Origin: Bacillus marasmi
GTDB lineage: Bacteria > Bacillota > Bacilli > Bacillales > Cytobacillaceae
Length of the DNA: 64,000 nt
Direction: 5' to 3'
NCBI RefSeq assembly: GCF_902168435.1
Contig: NZ_LR656164.1
Coordinates: 310,001 to 374,000, forward strand
The notes beneath the pieces are model-generated. The model was not told the DNA's origin, searched no databases, and saw nothing but the letters and a program-made list of their open reading frames with translations. Both the position numbers and the translations under genes were made by a program. Below, in pieces: positions 47,549 to 55,689 of this stretch; the stretch's first letter is position 1; each line of letters opens with the position of its first letter.

Positions 47549-48895
47549 GTGGATGTATTACTCTTGAGTCGGTTGCAGTTTGCCATTACAGTTTTTTACC
47601 ACTTCTTGTTTGTGCCGATGACAATCGGAACAGTTATTTTAGTGGCTGTAATGGAAACAAAGTATGCTCGCTCGGGAAATGTGCTTTACCGCAACATGGC
47701 AGACTTCTGGGGAAAGCTATTTTCAATTAACTTTGTCCTCGGTGTTATTACGGGTATTACAATGGAGTTTCAGTTTGGGACGAACTGGTCAGAGTATTCA
47801 AGGTATGTAGGTGATATCTTTGGATCACCATTGGCAATTGAGGCACTATTAGCATTCTTTTTAGAGTCAACTTTTATGGGAATTTGGCTTTTTGGTAAAA
47901 ACAAATTCTCACCAAAGATGCGCGCATTTGCCATCTGGATGGTTGCTTTAGGTACAAATATTTCTGCACTTTGGATTATTACTGCTAATGGATTTATGCA
48001 AAACCCAGTTGGATACACCTTAGCCAATGGAAGAGTAGAGCTAGAAAGCTTTAGTGCACTAGTAACAAATCCATATGCCTGGCGAATGTTTTTCCACACT
48101 GTAATTGGATGTTACATAGTTGGCTCATTCTTCGTGATGGCTGTATCTGCTTATCATTTATTACGCAAAAATAACGTGGAATTTTTCAAAAAATCATTTA
48201 AATACGCCCTCGTGATGGCTTTGTTCGCAAGCACAGCCACCCCATTCTTAGGTCATCAATCCGGCGTGTTCGCAACCGAGATTCAACCAGCAAAAGGTGC
48301 TGCAATGGAAGCGGTTTGGGAAACACAAACAGGAATGCCTTTTCACATCATCCAAATCCCTGATCAAGAAAACAGAACAAATTCAATTGAATGGTTAAGT
48401 ATACCAAAGCTAGGAAGCTTCTTCTATACGAACGATTTTGATGGAACAGTCACTGGACTCAATGATATTCCAGCAGATGAACAGCCACCGGTAAATCTAG
48501 TTTATTATAGCTTCCGGGCAATGGTGGTCCTTGGTATGGCATTTCTTGTCATAGCGTGGTATGGATTTTATCTCTATTGGAAGAATCGTCTAGTAAATTC
48601 ACCTAAATATTTAAAATTAGTACTTTATTCAGTGCTGCTACCGTATCTTACCATTAACTTAGGTTGGATGGTTGCCGAAGTTGGACGTCAGCCGTGGTCT
48701 GTATATGGTTTGATGAAAACTGCTGATGCGGTCTCACCAATTGCTACCGGACAAATTTGGTTTTCACTGGTGAGCCTTGTTGCCTTCTATACTGTACTAT
48801 TAATAGCAGACGTATATTTGCTTGTAAAATACGCGAAAAAAGGACCGGAATCCTTAATGGTTGTCAAAGGAGGTACAGAAAGCCATGTCTCATGA
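47549..48895 (+). CDS. cydA: Cytochrome bd oxidase subunit I, copy 1
   Basis: 448 residues, GTG start with AGGAGGGGAG. Nine or so membrane helices, the N-terminal haem-b His in RLQFAITVFYHFLFVP, a short Q-loop as in Gram-positive CydA, and the signature WMVAEVGRQPW. It oxidises menaquinol and reduces O2 with high affinity. It overlaps cydB by 11 bases. A closely similar complete copy follows 1.6 kb downstream. TTGTGAATATTTTTATAA at 47483-47500 is only a half-match to a Rex site. Confidence 0.95.
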   Translation: MDVLLLSRLQFAITVFYHFLFVPMTIGTVILVAVMETKYARSGNVLYRNMADFWGKLFSINFVLGVITGITMEFQFGTNWSEYSRYVGDIFGSPLAIEALLAFFLESTFMGIWLFGKNKFSPKMRAFAIWMVALGTNISALWIITANGFMQNPVGYTLANGRVELESFSALVTNPYAWRMFFHTVIGCYIVGSFFVMAVSAYHLLRKNNVEFFKKSFKYALVMALFASTATPFLGHQSGVFATEIQPAKGAAMEAVWETQTGMPFHIIQIPDQENRTNSIEWLSIPKLGSFFYTNDFDGTVTGLNDIPADEQPPVNLVYYSFRAMVVLGMAFLVIAWYGFYLYWKNRLVNSPKYLKLVLYSVLLPYLTINLGWMVAEVGRQPWSVYGLMKTADAVSPIATGQIWFSLVSLVAFYTVLLIADVYLLVKYAKKGPESLMVVKGGTESHVS

Positions 48896-49910
48896 TACGT
48901 TGGCCGTAATTTGGTTTGGGTTATGGGGACTCATTTGGACGGTCTACATCTTTTTGGACGGTTATGATTTAGGGACTGGCATGCTATTTCCGTTTGTTGC
49001 AAAAAATCGCCCTGAACGAAATCAGCTTCAGGAAGCAATCGGGCCATTCTGGGGTGGTAATGAAGTATGGTTATTAACAGCCGGAGGAGCAACGTTTGCG
49101 GCGTTTCCGGGTGCCTATGCGGACATGTTCTCTTTCCTTTATGAGGCGATGTTTTTAATCCTATTCTCCTTATTCATCCGGGCAGTTGGTCTTGAGTTTA
49201 TGCATAAGCATGATTCGCCAAAATGGGTTAGTACCTGGAAATGGGCGTTTGCGGTAGCGAGTTTCTTGATTGCACTTCTGTTCGGAGTAGCATTTGCGAA
49301 TCTATATCGTGGTCTATTAATTGGCGAAGCTGGCTACGAGGGAAATCTAATAAGCTTGTTAAATCCATATGGTATTCTTGGAGGCTTGTTGTTTGTTGCG
49401 ATGTTCCTCTTATCTGGCTCACTTTGGATTCAATTGAAGACCAACGGAGCTGCAGCTGATCGTTGTAAAAAATTAGCCAAACCTTTCTCAATGATAGCGG
49501 CAGGATTGTTAGCGATTTTCTTTGTAGCGACAATGAACTGGACACCACTACCAGATAATTTTAATGAAGTACCTTTCCTTTGGATTGTACCAAGCTTATC
49601 ACTACTGGCCATCTTTTTGACAGTATTCTTCGTTTATACAAATAAAACTGGACTTGCTTTTACAGGAGTTTGTTTAGCGATTATTACTCAAATGGCAACC
49701 GGGTTCGTCGGTATGTTCCCGAATATGCTTGCTTCGAAAATTGATGATGCATACAGTGTAACTTTGTATGATGCTGCGGGTAGTGCCTTGAATTTAGAGG
49801 TCATGTTCACAGTAGCATTAATTTTCGTACCGATTGTCATTGCCTACCAGGTTTGGAGCTATTACTTATTTAGAGAGAAAATTACGAAGGAAAAAGCTAA
49901 AGGGTATTAG
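48885..49910 (+). CDS. cydB: Cytochrome bd oxidase subunit II, copy 1
   Basis: 341 residues from ATG 48885 (AGGAGGT upstream), overlapping the end of cydA. Eight or nine membrane helices; IWFGLWGLIWTVYIFLDGYDLGTGMLFPF and GPFWGGNEVWLLTAGGATFAAFP are family hallmarks. Copy 1 keeps the usual DGYDLG, whereas copy 2 has DGYTLG. No cydCD assembly genes follow. Confidence 0.95.
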   Translation: MSHDTLAVIWFGLWGLIWTVYIFLDGYDLGTGMLFPFVAKNRPERNQLQEAIGPFWGGNEVWLLTAGGATFAAFPGAYADMFSFLYEAMFLILFSLFIRAVGLEFMHKHDSPKWVSTWKWAFAVASFLIALLFGVAFANLYRGLLIGEAGYEGNLISLLNPYGILGGLLFVAMFLLSGSLWIQLKTNGAAADRCKKLAKPFSMIAAGLLAIFFVATMNWTPLPDNFNEVPFLWIVPSLSLLAIFLTVFFVYTNKTGLAFTGVCLAIITQMATGFVGMFPNMLASKIDDAYSVTLYDAAGSALNLEVMFTVALIFVPIVIAYQVWSYYLFREKITKEKAKGY

Positions 49911-49951
49911 GATTAGAGAGAGATAGAGTGATTAAGAGAACAGTATCTATT

Positions 49952-49987
49952 AAAAATGACTAACAAATTTTGTTAGTCATTTTTTTG
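49952..49987 (+). terminator. Terminator of the first cydAB
   Basis: A long perfect stem AAAATGACTAACA / TGTTAGTCATTTT with T-run. Confidence 0.95.
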
Positions 49988-50029
49988 ATGTTAGCGATTA
50001 ATTATGATGGGGAAGGGAAGGTGATGATT

Positions 50030-50283
50030 GATTGATGCCTGCTGGATGTTTTTCAGCGGACATCAAAGCCGCTATTTCCTCAAAATTTAGTAGTTTTGCT
50101 TTGTTATCGGACAGGAGATTCGTTATTACCATGAATAATGGGCTTTATTCACTGATTTTTAGTTAATAAGGTATCATATGTCCGCTTAAATTTATCAAAC
50201 TAGTAAATATATTAAAATAAGGTCATTTGTGTCCGTATAATAACAAAAGACCATCCTAAGTGCCCGCGTTTTATGAGAAAAGT
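50030..50283. repeat. Degenerate GTCCG/CGGAC repeats between the cyd copies
   Basis: Scattered inverted and direct copies of GCGGACAT, ATCGGACA, TGTCCGCTTA and TGTCCGTATA occur at irregular 50-90 base spacing. This resembles a decayed version of the intergenic arrays elsewhere in the window. No coding potential. Confidence 0.45.
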
Positions 50284-50314
50284 CCAGGATCGAATCAAGC
50301 GGTCCTGGTTTTTT
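50284..50314 (+). terminator. Orphan terminator-like hairpin between cyd copies
   Basis: CCAGGA / TCCTGG stem with 13-base loop and TTTTTT, but no gene ends nearby on the plus strand. Confidence 0.6.
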
Positions 50315-50440
50315 GCGTCCGGAACCACCTTTTTACTATAAAGACAGTGTTTATCATAAGTACAAAACGATTTCAACTACCTATATCACGTTTTTGACAA
50401 TAGACACAAACTGTTCAAAAGTATGACACGAGTTAGACAC

Positions 50441-50458
50441 AAGTGACTATTATCACAG
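50441..50458. promoter_or_regulatory. Candidate Rex site of the second cydAB
   Basis: AAGTGACTATTATCACAG contains GTGA-N6-TCAC and matches the Rex consensus TTGTGA-N6-TCACAA at 9 of 12 fixed positions. TATAAT at 50472-50477 follows, so binding would interfere with the promoter. Rex senses NADH/NAD+ and commonly controls cyd genes in Firmicutes. Confidence 0.5.
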
Positions 50459-50522
50459 AATATTTTTGTACTATAATAATTGTCATAGAGAGATATATTA
50501 ATATAACAGGGAGGAAATAACG

Positions 50523-51869
50523 ATGGAAGAAGTATTACTGTTAAGCAGATTGCAATTTGCGATTACAGTGTTTTATCATTTTCTATTTGTACCGTTAACA
50601 ATTGGACTTGTCATTCTAGTAGCAATCATGGAGACAAATTACGCGAGGACATTGAATCCACTATATCGAAACATGGCTGATTTCTGGGGTAAGCTTTTTT
50701 CGATAAATTTTGTACTTGGAGTTATTACCGGAATTACGATGGAGTTTCAATTTGGTACGAACTGGTCTGAGTATTCACGTTACGTCGGAGACATTTTCGG
50801 ATCTCCACTCGCGATTGAAGCATTACTTGCATTTTTCCTTGAATCAACATTTATGGGAATCTGGTTATTTGGAAGAAATAAATTTTCACCAAAAATGCGC
50901 GCCTTCTCAATTTGGATGGTTGCATTAGGAACGAATATTTCAGCATTATGGATTATCACCGCAAATGGATTTATGCAAAACCCGGTCGGCTATAAATTAA
51001 CCGATGGACGAGTGGAATTACAAAGCTTTAGTGCTCTAGTAACTAATCCATATGCGTGGAACATGTTTTTCCACACAGTCATCTCTTGCTATATCGTTGG
51101 TTCATTTTTCGTCATGGCAGTGAGTGCTTATCATTTATTAAGAAAGAACAAAGTGGACTTTTTCAAAAAATCATTCAAATACGGACTTATAATGGCTGTG
51201 TTCGCAGCTACCGCAACACCGTTCTTAGGACATCAATCAGGCGTTTATGCAACTAGCGTTCAACCGGCGAAGGGAGCAGCGATGGAAGCTGTTTGGGAAA
51301 CACAAACAGAATTACCATTTAGCATTATCCAAATCCCAGACCCAGAAAACAAGAAAAACTTTGAAGCATTAACCATTCCTGGCTTAGGCAGCTTCTTCTA
51401 TACAAATAGCTTTGATGGAAAAGTAACCGGACTTAACGATATTCCGGAGGATGAACAGCCGAATGTTCCTTTAGTATACTATAGCTTCCGCGCCATGGTC
51501 GCACTTGGAGTATTTTTCATGGCATTAACATGGTATGGAGTGTACGTTTATCGCAAAAACCGTTTACTTGAGTCTAAAAAATACTTAAAGCTTGTTCTTT
51601 ATTCAGTGTTATTACCGTATTTAGCGATTAACCTTGGCTGGATGGTGGCAGAAGTTGGCCGTCAACCGTGGGTTGTGTATGGATTAATGAAAACAACCGA
51701 CGCTGTTTCACCAATTTCCTTAGGTCAAATTGGCTTCTCACTCGTGAGTCTAGTGGTATTCTATACGGTATTATTAATTGCTGATGTTTACTTAATTATT
51801 AAATATGCGAAACAAGGACCTGAAGTAGCGAAAGAAGCAAAAGGAGGGGAAGTAAGCTATGTCTCATGA
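50523..51869 (+). CDS. cydA: Cytochrome bd oxidase subunit I, copy 2
   Basis: 448 residues, the same length as copy 1 and nearly identical over long stretches (LLSRLQFAITVFYHFLFVP, FGTNWSEYSRYVGDIFGSPL, WMVAEVGRQPW). All haem-ligand regions are retained. ATG start with GGGAGGAAA. Differences cluster in the Q-loop (ELPFSIIQIPDPENKKNFEAL) and the C-terminal tail. It overlaps its own cydB by 11 bases exactly as in copy 1, so the whole two-gene unit was duplicated. The upstream region is unlike that of copy 1. Confidence 0.95.
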   Translation: MEEVLLLSRLQFAITVFYHFLFVPLTIGLVILVAIMETNYARTLNPLYRNMADFWGKLFSINFVLGVITGITMEFQFGTNWSEYSRYVGDIFGSPLAIEALLAFFLESTFMGIWLFGRNKFSPKMRAFSIWMVALGTNISALWIITANGFMQNPVGYKLTDGRVELQSFSALVTNPYAWNMFFHTVISCYIVGSFFVMAVSAYHLLRKNKVDFFKKSFKYGLIMAVFAATATPFLGHQSGVYATSVQPAKGAAMEAVWETQTELPFSIIQIPDPENKKNFEALTIPGLGSFFYTNSFDGKVTGLNDIPEDEQPNVPLVYYSFRAMVALGVFFMALTWYGVYVYRKNRLLESKKYLKLVLYSVLLPYLAINLGWMVAEVGRQPWVVYGLMKTTDAVSPISLGQIGFSLVSLVVFYTVLLIADVYLIIKYAKQGPEVAKEAKGGEVSYVS

Positions 51870-52884
51870 TGTGCTAGCAATTACGTGGTTTGGACTTTGG
51901 GGATTGATCTGGACCGTTTATATTTTCTTAGATGGATACACTCTTGGTACAGGTATGCTATTTCCATTCGTAACGAAAAACCGTCAAGAACGCAATCAAT
52001 TACAGGAAGCAATTGGCCCGTTTTGGGGCGGAAACGAAGTTTGGTTGTTAACTGCAGGTGGCGCAACATTTGCGGCATTCCCTGGTGCATACGCCGATAT
52101 GTTCTCCTTCCTTTATGAAGCGATGTTCTTAATTCTTTTCGCATTATTCATTCGGGCAACAGGACTTGAGTTTATGCATAAGGTTGATTCAGCTCGTTGG
52201 CAAAATTCGTGGAAATGGGCATTTGCAATTGCTAGTTTCTTGATTGCGCTCCTATTCGGAGTAGCGTTTGCAAACCTGTACCGCGGTTTGTTAATCGGGG
52301 CTAACGGTTATGAAGGAAATCTATTAAGCTTGCTAAATCCATATGGATTATTGGGTGGAATCTTATTTGTATCCATGTTCCTACTTTCTGGTTCGCTTTG
52401 GATCCAGCTAAAAACAACTGGGGCAGTAGCACAGCGTGTCAAAAAGTTAGCTCGAACTTTTTCAATGCTTGCGGCTGGAGTACTTGCCATCTTCTTTGTG
52501 GCTACAATGAATTGGACGCCGATTGCTGGTAATTTTAATGAAGTACCAGTGCTATGGATTATTCCAAGTTTATCATTAATTTCGATTTTACTTTCTGTCA
52601 TGTTTGTTTTTAAAGATAAAATTGGTGCTGCCTTTACAACGGTTTGCTTGGCAATTATTTTGCAAATGGCAACTGGATTTGTCGGTATGTTCCCGAATAT
52701 GCTAACTTCAATTATCGGCGATGAATTCAGCGTAACGCTTTATTCAGCAGCGGGAAGCGCCTTAAACTTAAAGGTCATGTTCACGGTAGCGGTCATTTTC
52801 GTTCCAATCATCATCGCCTACCAAGTTTGGAGCTACTTCTTATTCAAAGATAAAATCACAAAAGAAAGTGCAAAAGGATACTAA
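51859..52884 (+). CDS. cydB: Cytochrome bd oxidase subunit II, copy 2
   Basis: 341 residues, the same length as copy 1; ATG at 51859 preceded by GGAGGGG. Family motifs GPFWGGNEVWLLTAGGATFAAFP and GMLFPF are intact. The N-terminal motif reads DGYTLGTG where copy 1 has the usual DGYDLGTG, a charged-to-polar change worth noting. It ends before a clear terminator. Confidence 0.95.
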   Translation: MSHDVLAITWFGLWGLIWTVYIFLDGYTLGTGMLFPFVTKNRQERNQLQEAIGPFWGGNEVWLLTAGGATFAAFPGAYADMFSFLYEAMFLILFALFIRATGLEFMHKVDSARWQNSWKWAFAIASFLIALLFGVAFANLYRGLLIGANGYEGNLLSLLNPYGLLGGILFVSMFLLSGSLWIQLKTTGAVAQRVKKLARTFSMLAAGVLAIFFVATMNWTPIAGNFNEVPVLWIIPSLSLISILLSVMFVFKDKIGAAFTTVCLAIILQMATGFVGMFPNMLTSIIGDEFSVTLYSAAGSALNLKVMFTVAVIFVPIIIAYQVWSYFLFKDKITKESAKGY

Positions 52885-52885
52885 C

Positions 52886-52914
52886 AAAAAGAGAGCCGTT
52901 AAGGCTCTCTTTTT
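52886..52914 (+). terminator. Terminator of the second cydAB
   Basis: AAAGAGAGCC / GGCTCTCTTT, GTTAA loop, T-run. Confidence 0.95.
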
Positions 52915-52938
52915 CTCTCAATGACCGAAACAATGTTA

Positions 52939-52946
52939 TTCGACAA
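52939..52946 (-). promoter_or_regulatory. Spo0A box upstream of sirA
   Basis: TTCGACAA is the exact reverse complement of the 0A box TTGTCGAA, 92 bases before the sirA start. A TATAAT lies at 52999-53004. Confidence 0.7.
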
Positions 52947-53037
52947 AAGTAGTGATAGTTTTTGACGCTTTAAGACAAACCTCCCATTGACTTTTTTTTA
53001 TAATGAAAGAAAAGGTCGCAGGTTAGGGGGAGTACCA

Positions 53038-53478
53038 TTGAGATCCTATCAGCTATATTTAATAGAAGATGAGTTTGCCTCCCATTACTTTGGAAAAGAA
53101 CGGTTGTTTTTTGAATTATTCCTTGAAAAAGAACAATCGCAAGGCGAGCTTAAACAAATCATTGAAAAGCAAATCCAATTTATCACTAAGCCACTTCCAA
53201 CCTTCAACCTGCATAAGGTAATTACACAAAAATTAGGGAAAAATAAGGATTTTCGCTATGAAAACGGGGTATATTATATTCAAAGAAAAGGCGTAAAAAG
53301 TTCTGCTAGACTGAAGATTACCAATCGAGTCGCCTATTTAGAGTCGAACGGAAGCTATGATACGGAAACCATCTTTTTTGAAGCATTAAGGCAATGTGAA
53401 ACGTCCTTTTTAGCGATGGATTTTGAGCATCAACGCTACGGCTGGCTTAATCCAATCAAGGAAAGAAAATTTGTCTAA
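53038..53478 (+). CDS. sirA: SirA, sporulation inhibitor of replication
   Basis: 146 residues from TTG at 53038 (AGGGGGAG five bases upstream). Matches B. subtilis SirA/YneE in length and in conserved segments (YLIEDEFASHYFGKE, YDTETIFFEAL, FLAMDFEHQRYGWLNPIKERKFV). SirA binds DnaA domain I and stops new rounds of replication when cells commit to sporulation; its expression is driven by Spo0A~P, consistent with the perfect 0A box upstream. It lies between tkt/cyd and yneF as in Bacillus. Confidence 0.93.
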   Translation: MRSYQLYLIEDEFASHYFGKERLFFELFLEKEQSQGELKQIIEKQIQFITKPLPTFNLHKVITQKLGKNKDFRYENGVYYIQRKGVKSSARLKITNRVAYLESNGSYDTETIFFEALRQCETSFLAMDFEHQRYGWLNPIKERKFV

Positions 53479-53565
53479 AATGCACAAAATTTGATGCAGA
53501 TATTGTATAATTACCTTTGGTCTAGTACACTGTATGATAGACAACACGAAGGAGGAAGTTTTTAT

Positions 53566-53787
53566 ATGTGGGTTAACATTCTAGTCGGCATACTAGCGTT
53601 AGCTGCTGGTGTAGCTCTAGGATTTTTCATTGCTCGGAAATATATGATGGACTACTTAAAGAAAAATCCGCCAATTAACGAACAAATGCTAAAAATGATG
53701 ATGATGCAAATGGGTATGAAACCATCGCAAAAGAAAATCAATCAAATGATGAACGCCATGAATAAACAGGGTCAAGGAAATAAATAA
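53566..53787 (+). CDS. yneF: YneF, UPF0154 membrane protein
   Basis: 73 residues from ATG 53566 (GAAGGAGGA upstream). One N-terminal membrane helix and a basic, Met-rich tail ([25 protein letters not shown]), the hallmark of UPF0154. Function unknown. The usual neighbour of sirA. Confidence 0.93.
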   Translation: MWVNILVGILALAAGVALGFFIARKYMMDYLKKNPPINEQMLKMMMMQMGMKPSQKKINQMMNAMNKQGQGNK

Positions 53788-53793
53788 GGTAGA

Positions 53794-53828
53794 CAAGCAC
53801 TCTCATTAATGAAGGGTGCTTTTTTCTT
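53794..53828 (+). terminator. Terminator of yneF
   Basis: AAGCAC..CATT / AATG..GGTGCTT imperfect stem followed by TTTTTTCTTTC. Confidence 0.65.
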
Positions 53829-53938
53829 TCTCGAAAAATCATTCCCCAAACGCCGTATCACTGTCTAATTTTTATAAAATTTGGTAAACTGTTTTATCAA
53901 TATAATTTTCCAACACCACAAAGGAAGGAGGGCCAAAC

Positions 53939-55687
53939 TTGAAGATTTTTCTTGATTTAATGTGGTTTTTTAAAGAAGAGAAAAAAGCCTATCTATCAGG
54001 AATTTTCGTCCTGCTAATTGTTGCGTTGCTGATCTTAATTCCACCACGAGCGATTGGTATTATTGTTGACCATATCCACGACGGAACGCTAACGCTTGGC
54101 ATTCTGACGTTTTGGGTCTGCATGCTACTCCTTTCCGGGCTCACGATGTATGGCCTTCGCTATTATTGGCGGATTAAAATTTTCGGTTCTGCTGTTAAGC
54201 TGGCAAGACTACTTCGGGACCGCCTTTATGAGCATTTTACGAAAATGTCTCCGGCCTTCTATCAAAAGTGGCGCGTCGGCGATCTAATGGCCCATGCCAC
54301 CAACGACCTCCAAGCAATCCAGCAGACCGCTGGAATGGGTGTGTTAACGATGGTTGACGCACTGATTACCGGTAGTATTGTCATCATCACGATGGTGGCG
54401 ACGATTAGCTGGAAATTGACACTCATCTGTATGATTCCCATGCCTCTCATGGCAATCCTAACAAGCTGGTACGGTACACACTTACATAAACGGTTTCACA
54501 AGGCACAAGAAACCTTTTCAACTTTAAATGATAAAACACAAGAAAGCATAACTGGCATTAAAGTAATCAAAACCTTCGGACAGGAACAGGAGGACATTGC
54601 TGATTTTAAAAATAAATCAGAGGACGTTGTCGAAAAAAATATTGCCGTTGCCCGAATCGATGCTTTATATGATCCAACCATCTCCATCGTCATTGGCATA
54701 TCCTATTTTCTCGCGATTGCGTTTGGGGCAAGGATGGTGTTAAACGGGGAACTGACGATCGGCGAATTAATTTCGTTTACAACCTATTTAGGTTTATTGA
54801 TTTGGCCGATGCTAGCATTTGGCTGGCTGTTTAATATCGTAGAACGGGGTCGCGCCTCGTATGACCGTGTTATGACTCTACTAAATGAAAAAATCGAGAT
54901 TGTTGACCTAGCCGCAGCGGTAGATGAAGTACCGAGCGGGGACATCCAATACGGAATTCATAGCTTCACTTATCCTAATGAAACAAAGCCAGTGCTCCAA
55001 GATATTTCATTCACTTTAAAGCAGGGACAAACATTAGGGATTGTGGGCAAGACTGGCGCTGGAAAAACCACGTTGTTAAAGCTTTTGCTCCGAGAGTTTG
55101 AAGGACCAGATTTGAAGATTTTGTTTGGTGGAAAACCTCTTTCTTTTTATAAAATCAAGCAGCTAAGACGCGCGATTGGTTATGTGCCGCAGGACCATTT
55201 TTTATTTTCAGCAACAGTAGGTGAAAACATCGCCTTCGGTCAGCATGATGCTGCAAAGGAAGACATCATCAAGGCCGCCACAATTGCAAATATCGCAGAG
55301 GACATTGAACGATTTTCTGAAAAATATGAAACAGTTGTCGGTGAACGTGGTGTTTCGCTTTCAGGTGGACAAAAGCAGCGAATATCCATCGCTCGGGCGC
55401 TGCTTCTCAATCCTGAAGTGTTGATCCTCGATGATTCGCTATCTGCAGTCGATGCGAAAACGGAAGAGGGGATTCTCACCGCATTAAAACGCAATCGTTC
55501 CGGAAAAACAACAATCATCACCTCGCACCGATTAAGCGCAATCGCCCATGCCGATTTGATTATTGTATTAGAGCAGGGACGCATGGTCGAACAAGGGAAC
55601 CACCAGAAATTAATGGAACAAAATGGCTGGTACAAGGAAATGTATCTCCGCCAGCAACTCGAAGACCAAGTGGAACACGGAGGTTAA
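53939..55687 (+). CDS. Heterodimeric ABC exporter subunit with degenerate Walker B (YheI/BmrC-like)
   Basis: 582 residues, TTG start after GGAAGGAGGG. Six N-terminal membrane helices (type IV exporter fold, about 1-310), then an ATPase domain: Walker A GKTGAGKTT near 370, canonical signature LSGGQKQRISIARAL, Walker B VLILDDSLSAVDA. The residue after the Walker B Asp is Asp, where an active ATPase has Glu, and the partner has the opposite defect (see next gene). This is the pattern of BmrC/BmrD-type multidrug exporters. The pair is inserted between yneF and ccdA relative to B. subtilis. Substrate unknown. Confidence 0.9.
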   Translation: MKIFLDLMWFFKEEKKAYLSGIFVLLIVALLILIPPRAIGIIVDHIHDGTLTLGILTFWVCMLLLSGLTMYGLRYYWRIKIFGSAVKLARLLRDRLYEHFTKMSPAFYQKWRVGDLMAHATNDLQAIQQTAGMGVLTMVDALITGSIVIITMVATISWKLTLICMIPMPLMAILTSWYGTHLHKRFHKAQETFSTLNDKTQESITGIKVIKTFGQEQEDIADFKNKSEDVVEKNIAVARIDALYDPTISIVIGISYFLAIAFGARMVLNGELTIGELISFTTYLGLLIWPMLAFGWLFNIVERGRASYDRVMTLLNEKIEIVDLAAAVDEVPSGDIQYGIHSFTYPNETKPVLQDISFTLKQGQTLGIVGKTGAGKTTLLKLLLREFEGPDLKILFGGKPLSFYKIKQLRRAIGYVPQDHFLFSATVGENIAFGQHDAAKEDIIKAATIANIAEDIERFSEKYETVVGERGVSLSGGQKQRISIARALLLNPEVLILDDSLSAVDAKTEEGILTALKRNRSGKTTIITSHRLSAIAHADLIIVLEQGRMVEQGNHQKLMEQNGWYKEMYLRQQLEDQVEHGG

Positions 55688-55689
55688 TT

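Noticed and set aside
49228-49548. 106-codon minus-strand frame inside cydB
   Set aside because: Shadow of the real gene; no ribosome site, and cydB is clearly coding.
52987-53004. TTGACT and TATAAT upstream of sirA as a promoter pair
   Set aside because: Spacer is only 6 bases; at most the TATAAT is a -10 used with Spo0A activation.
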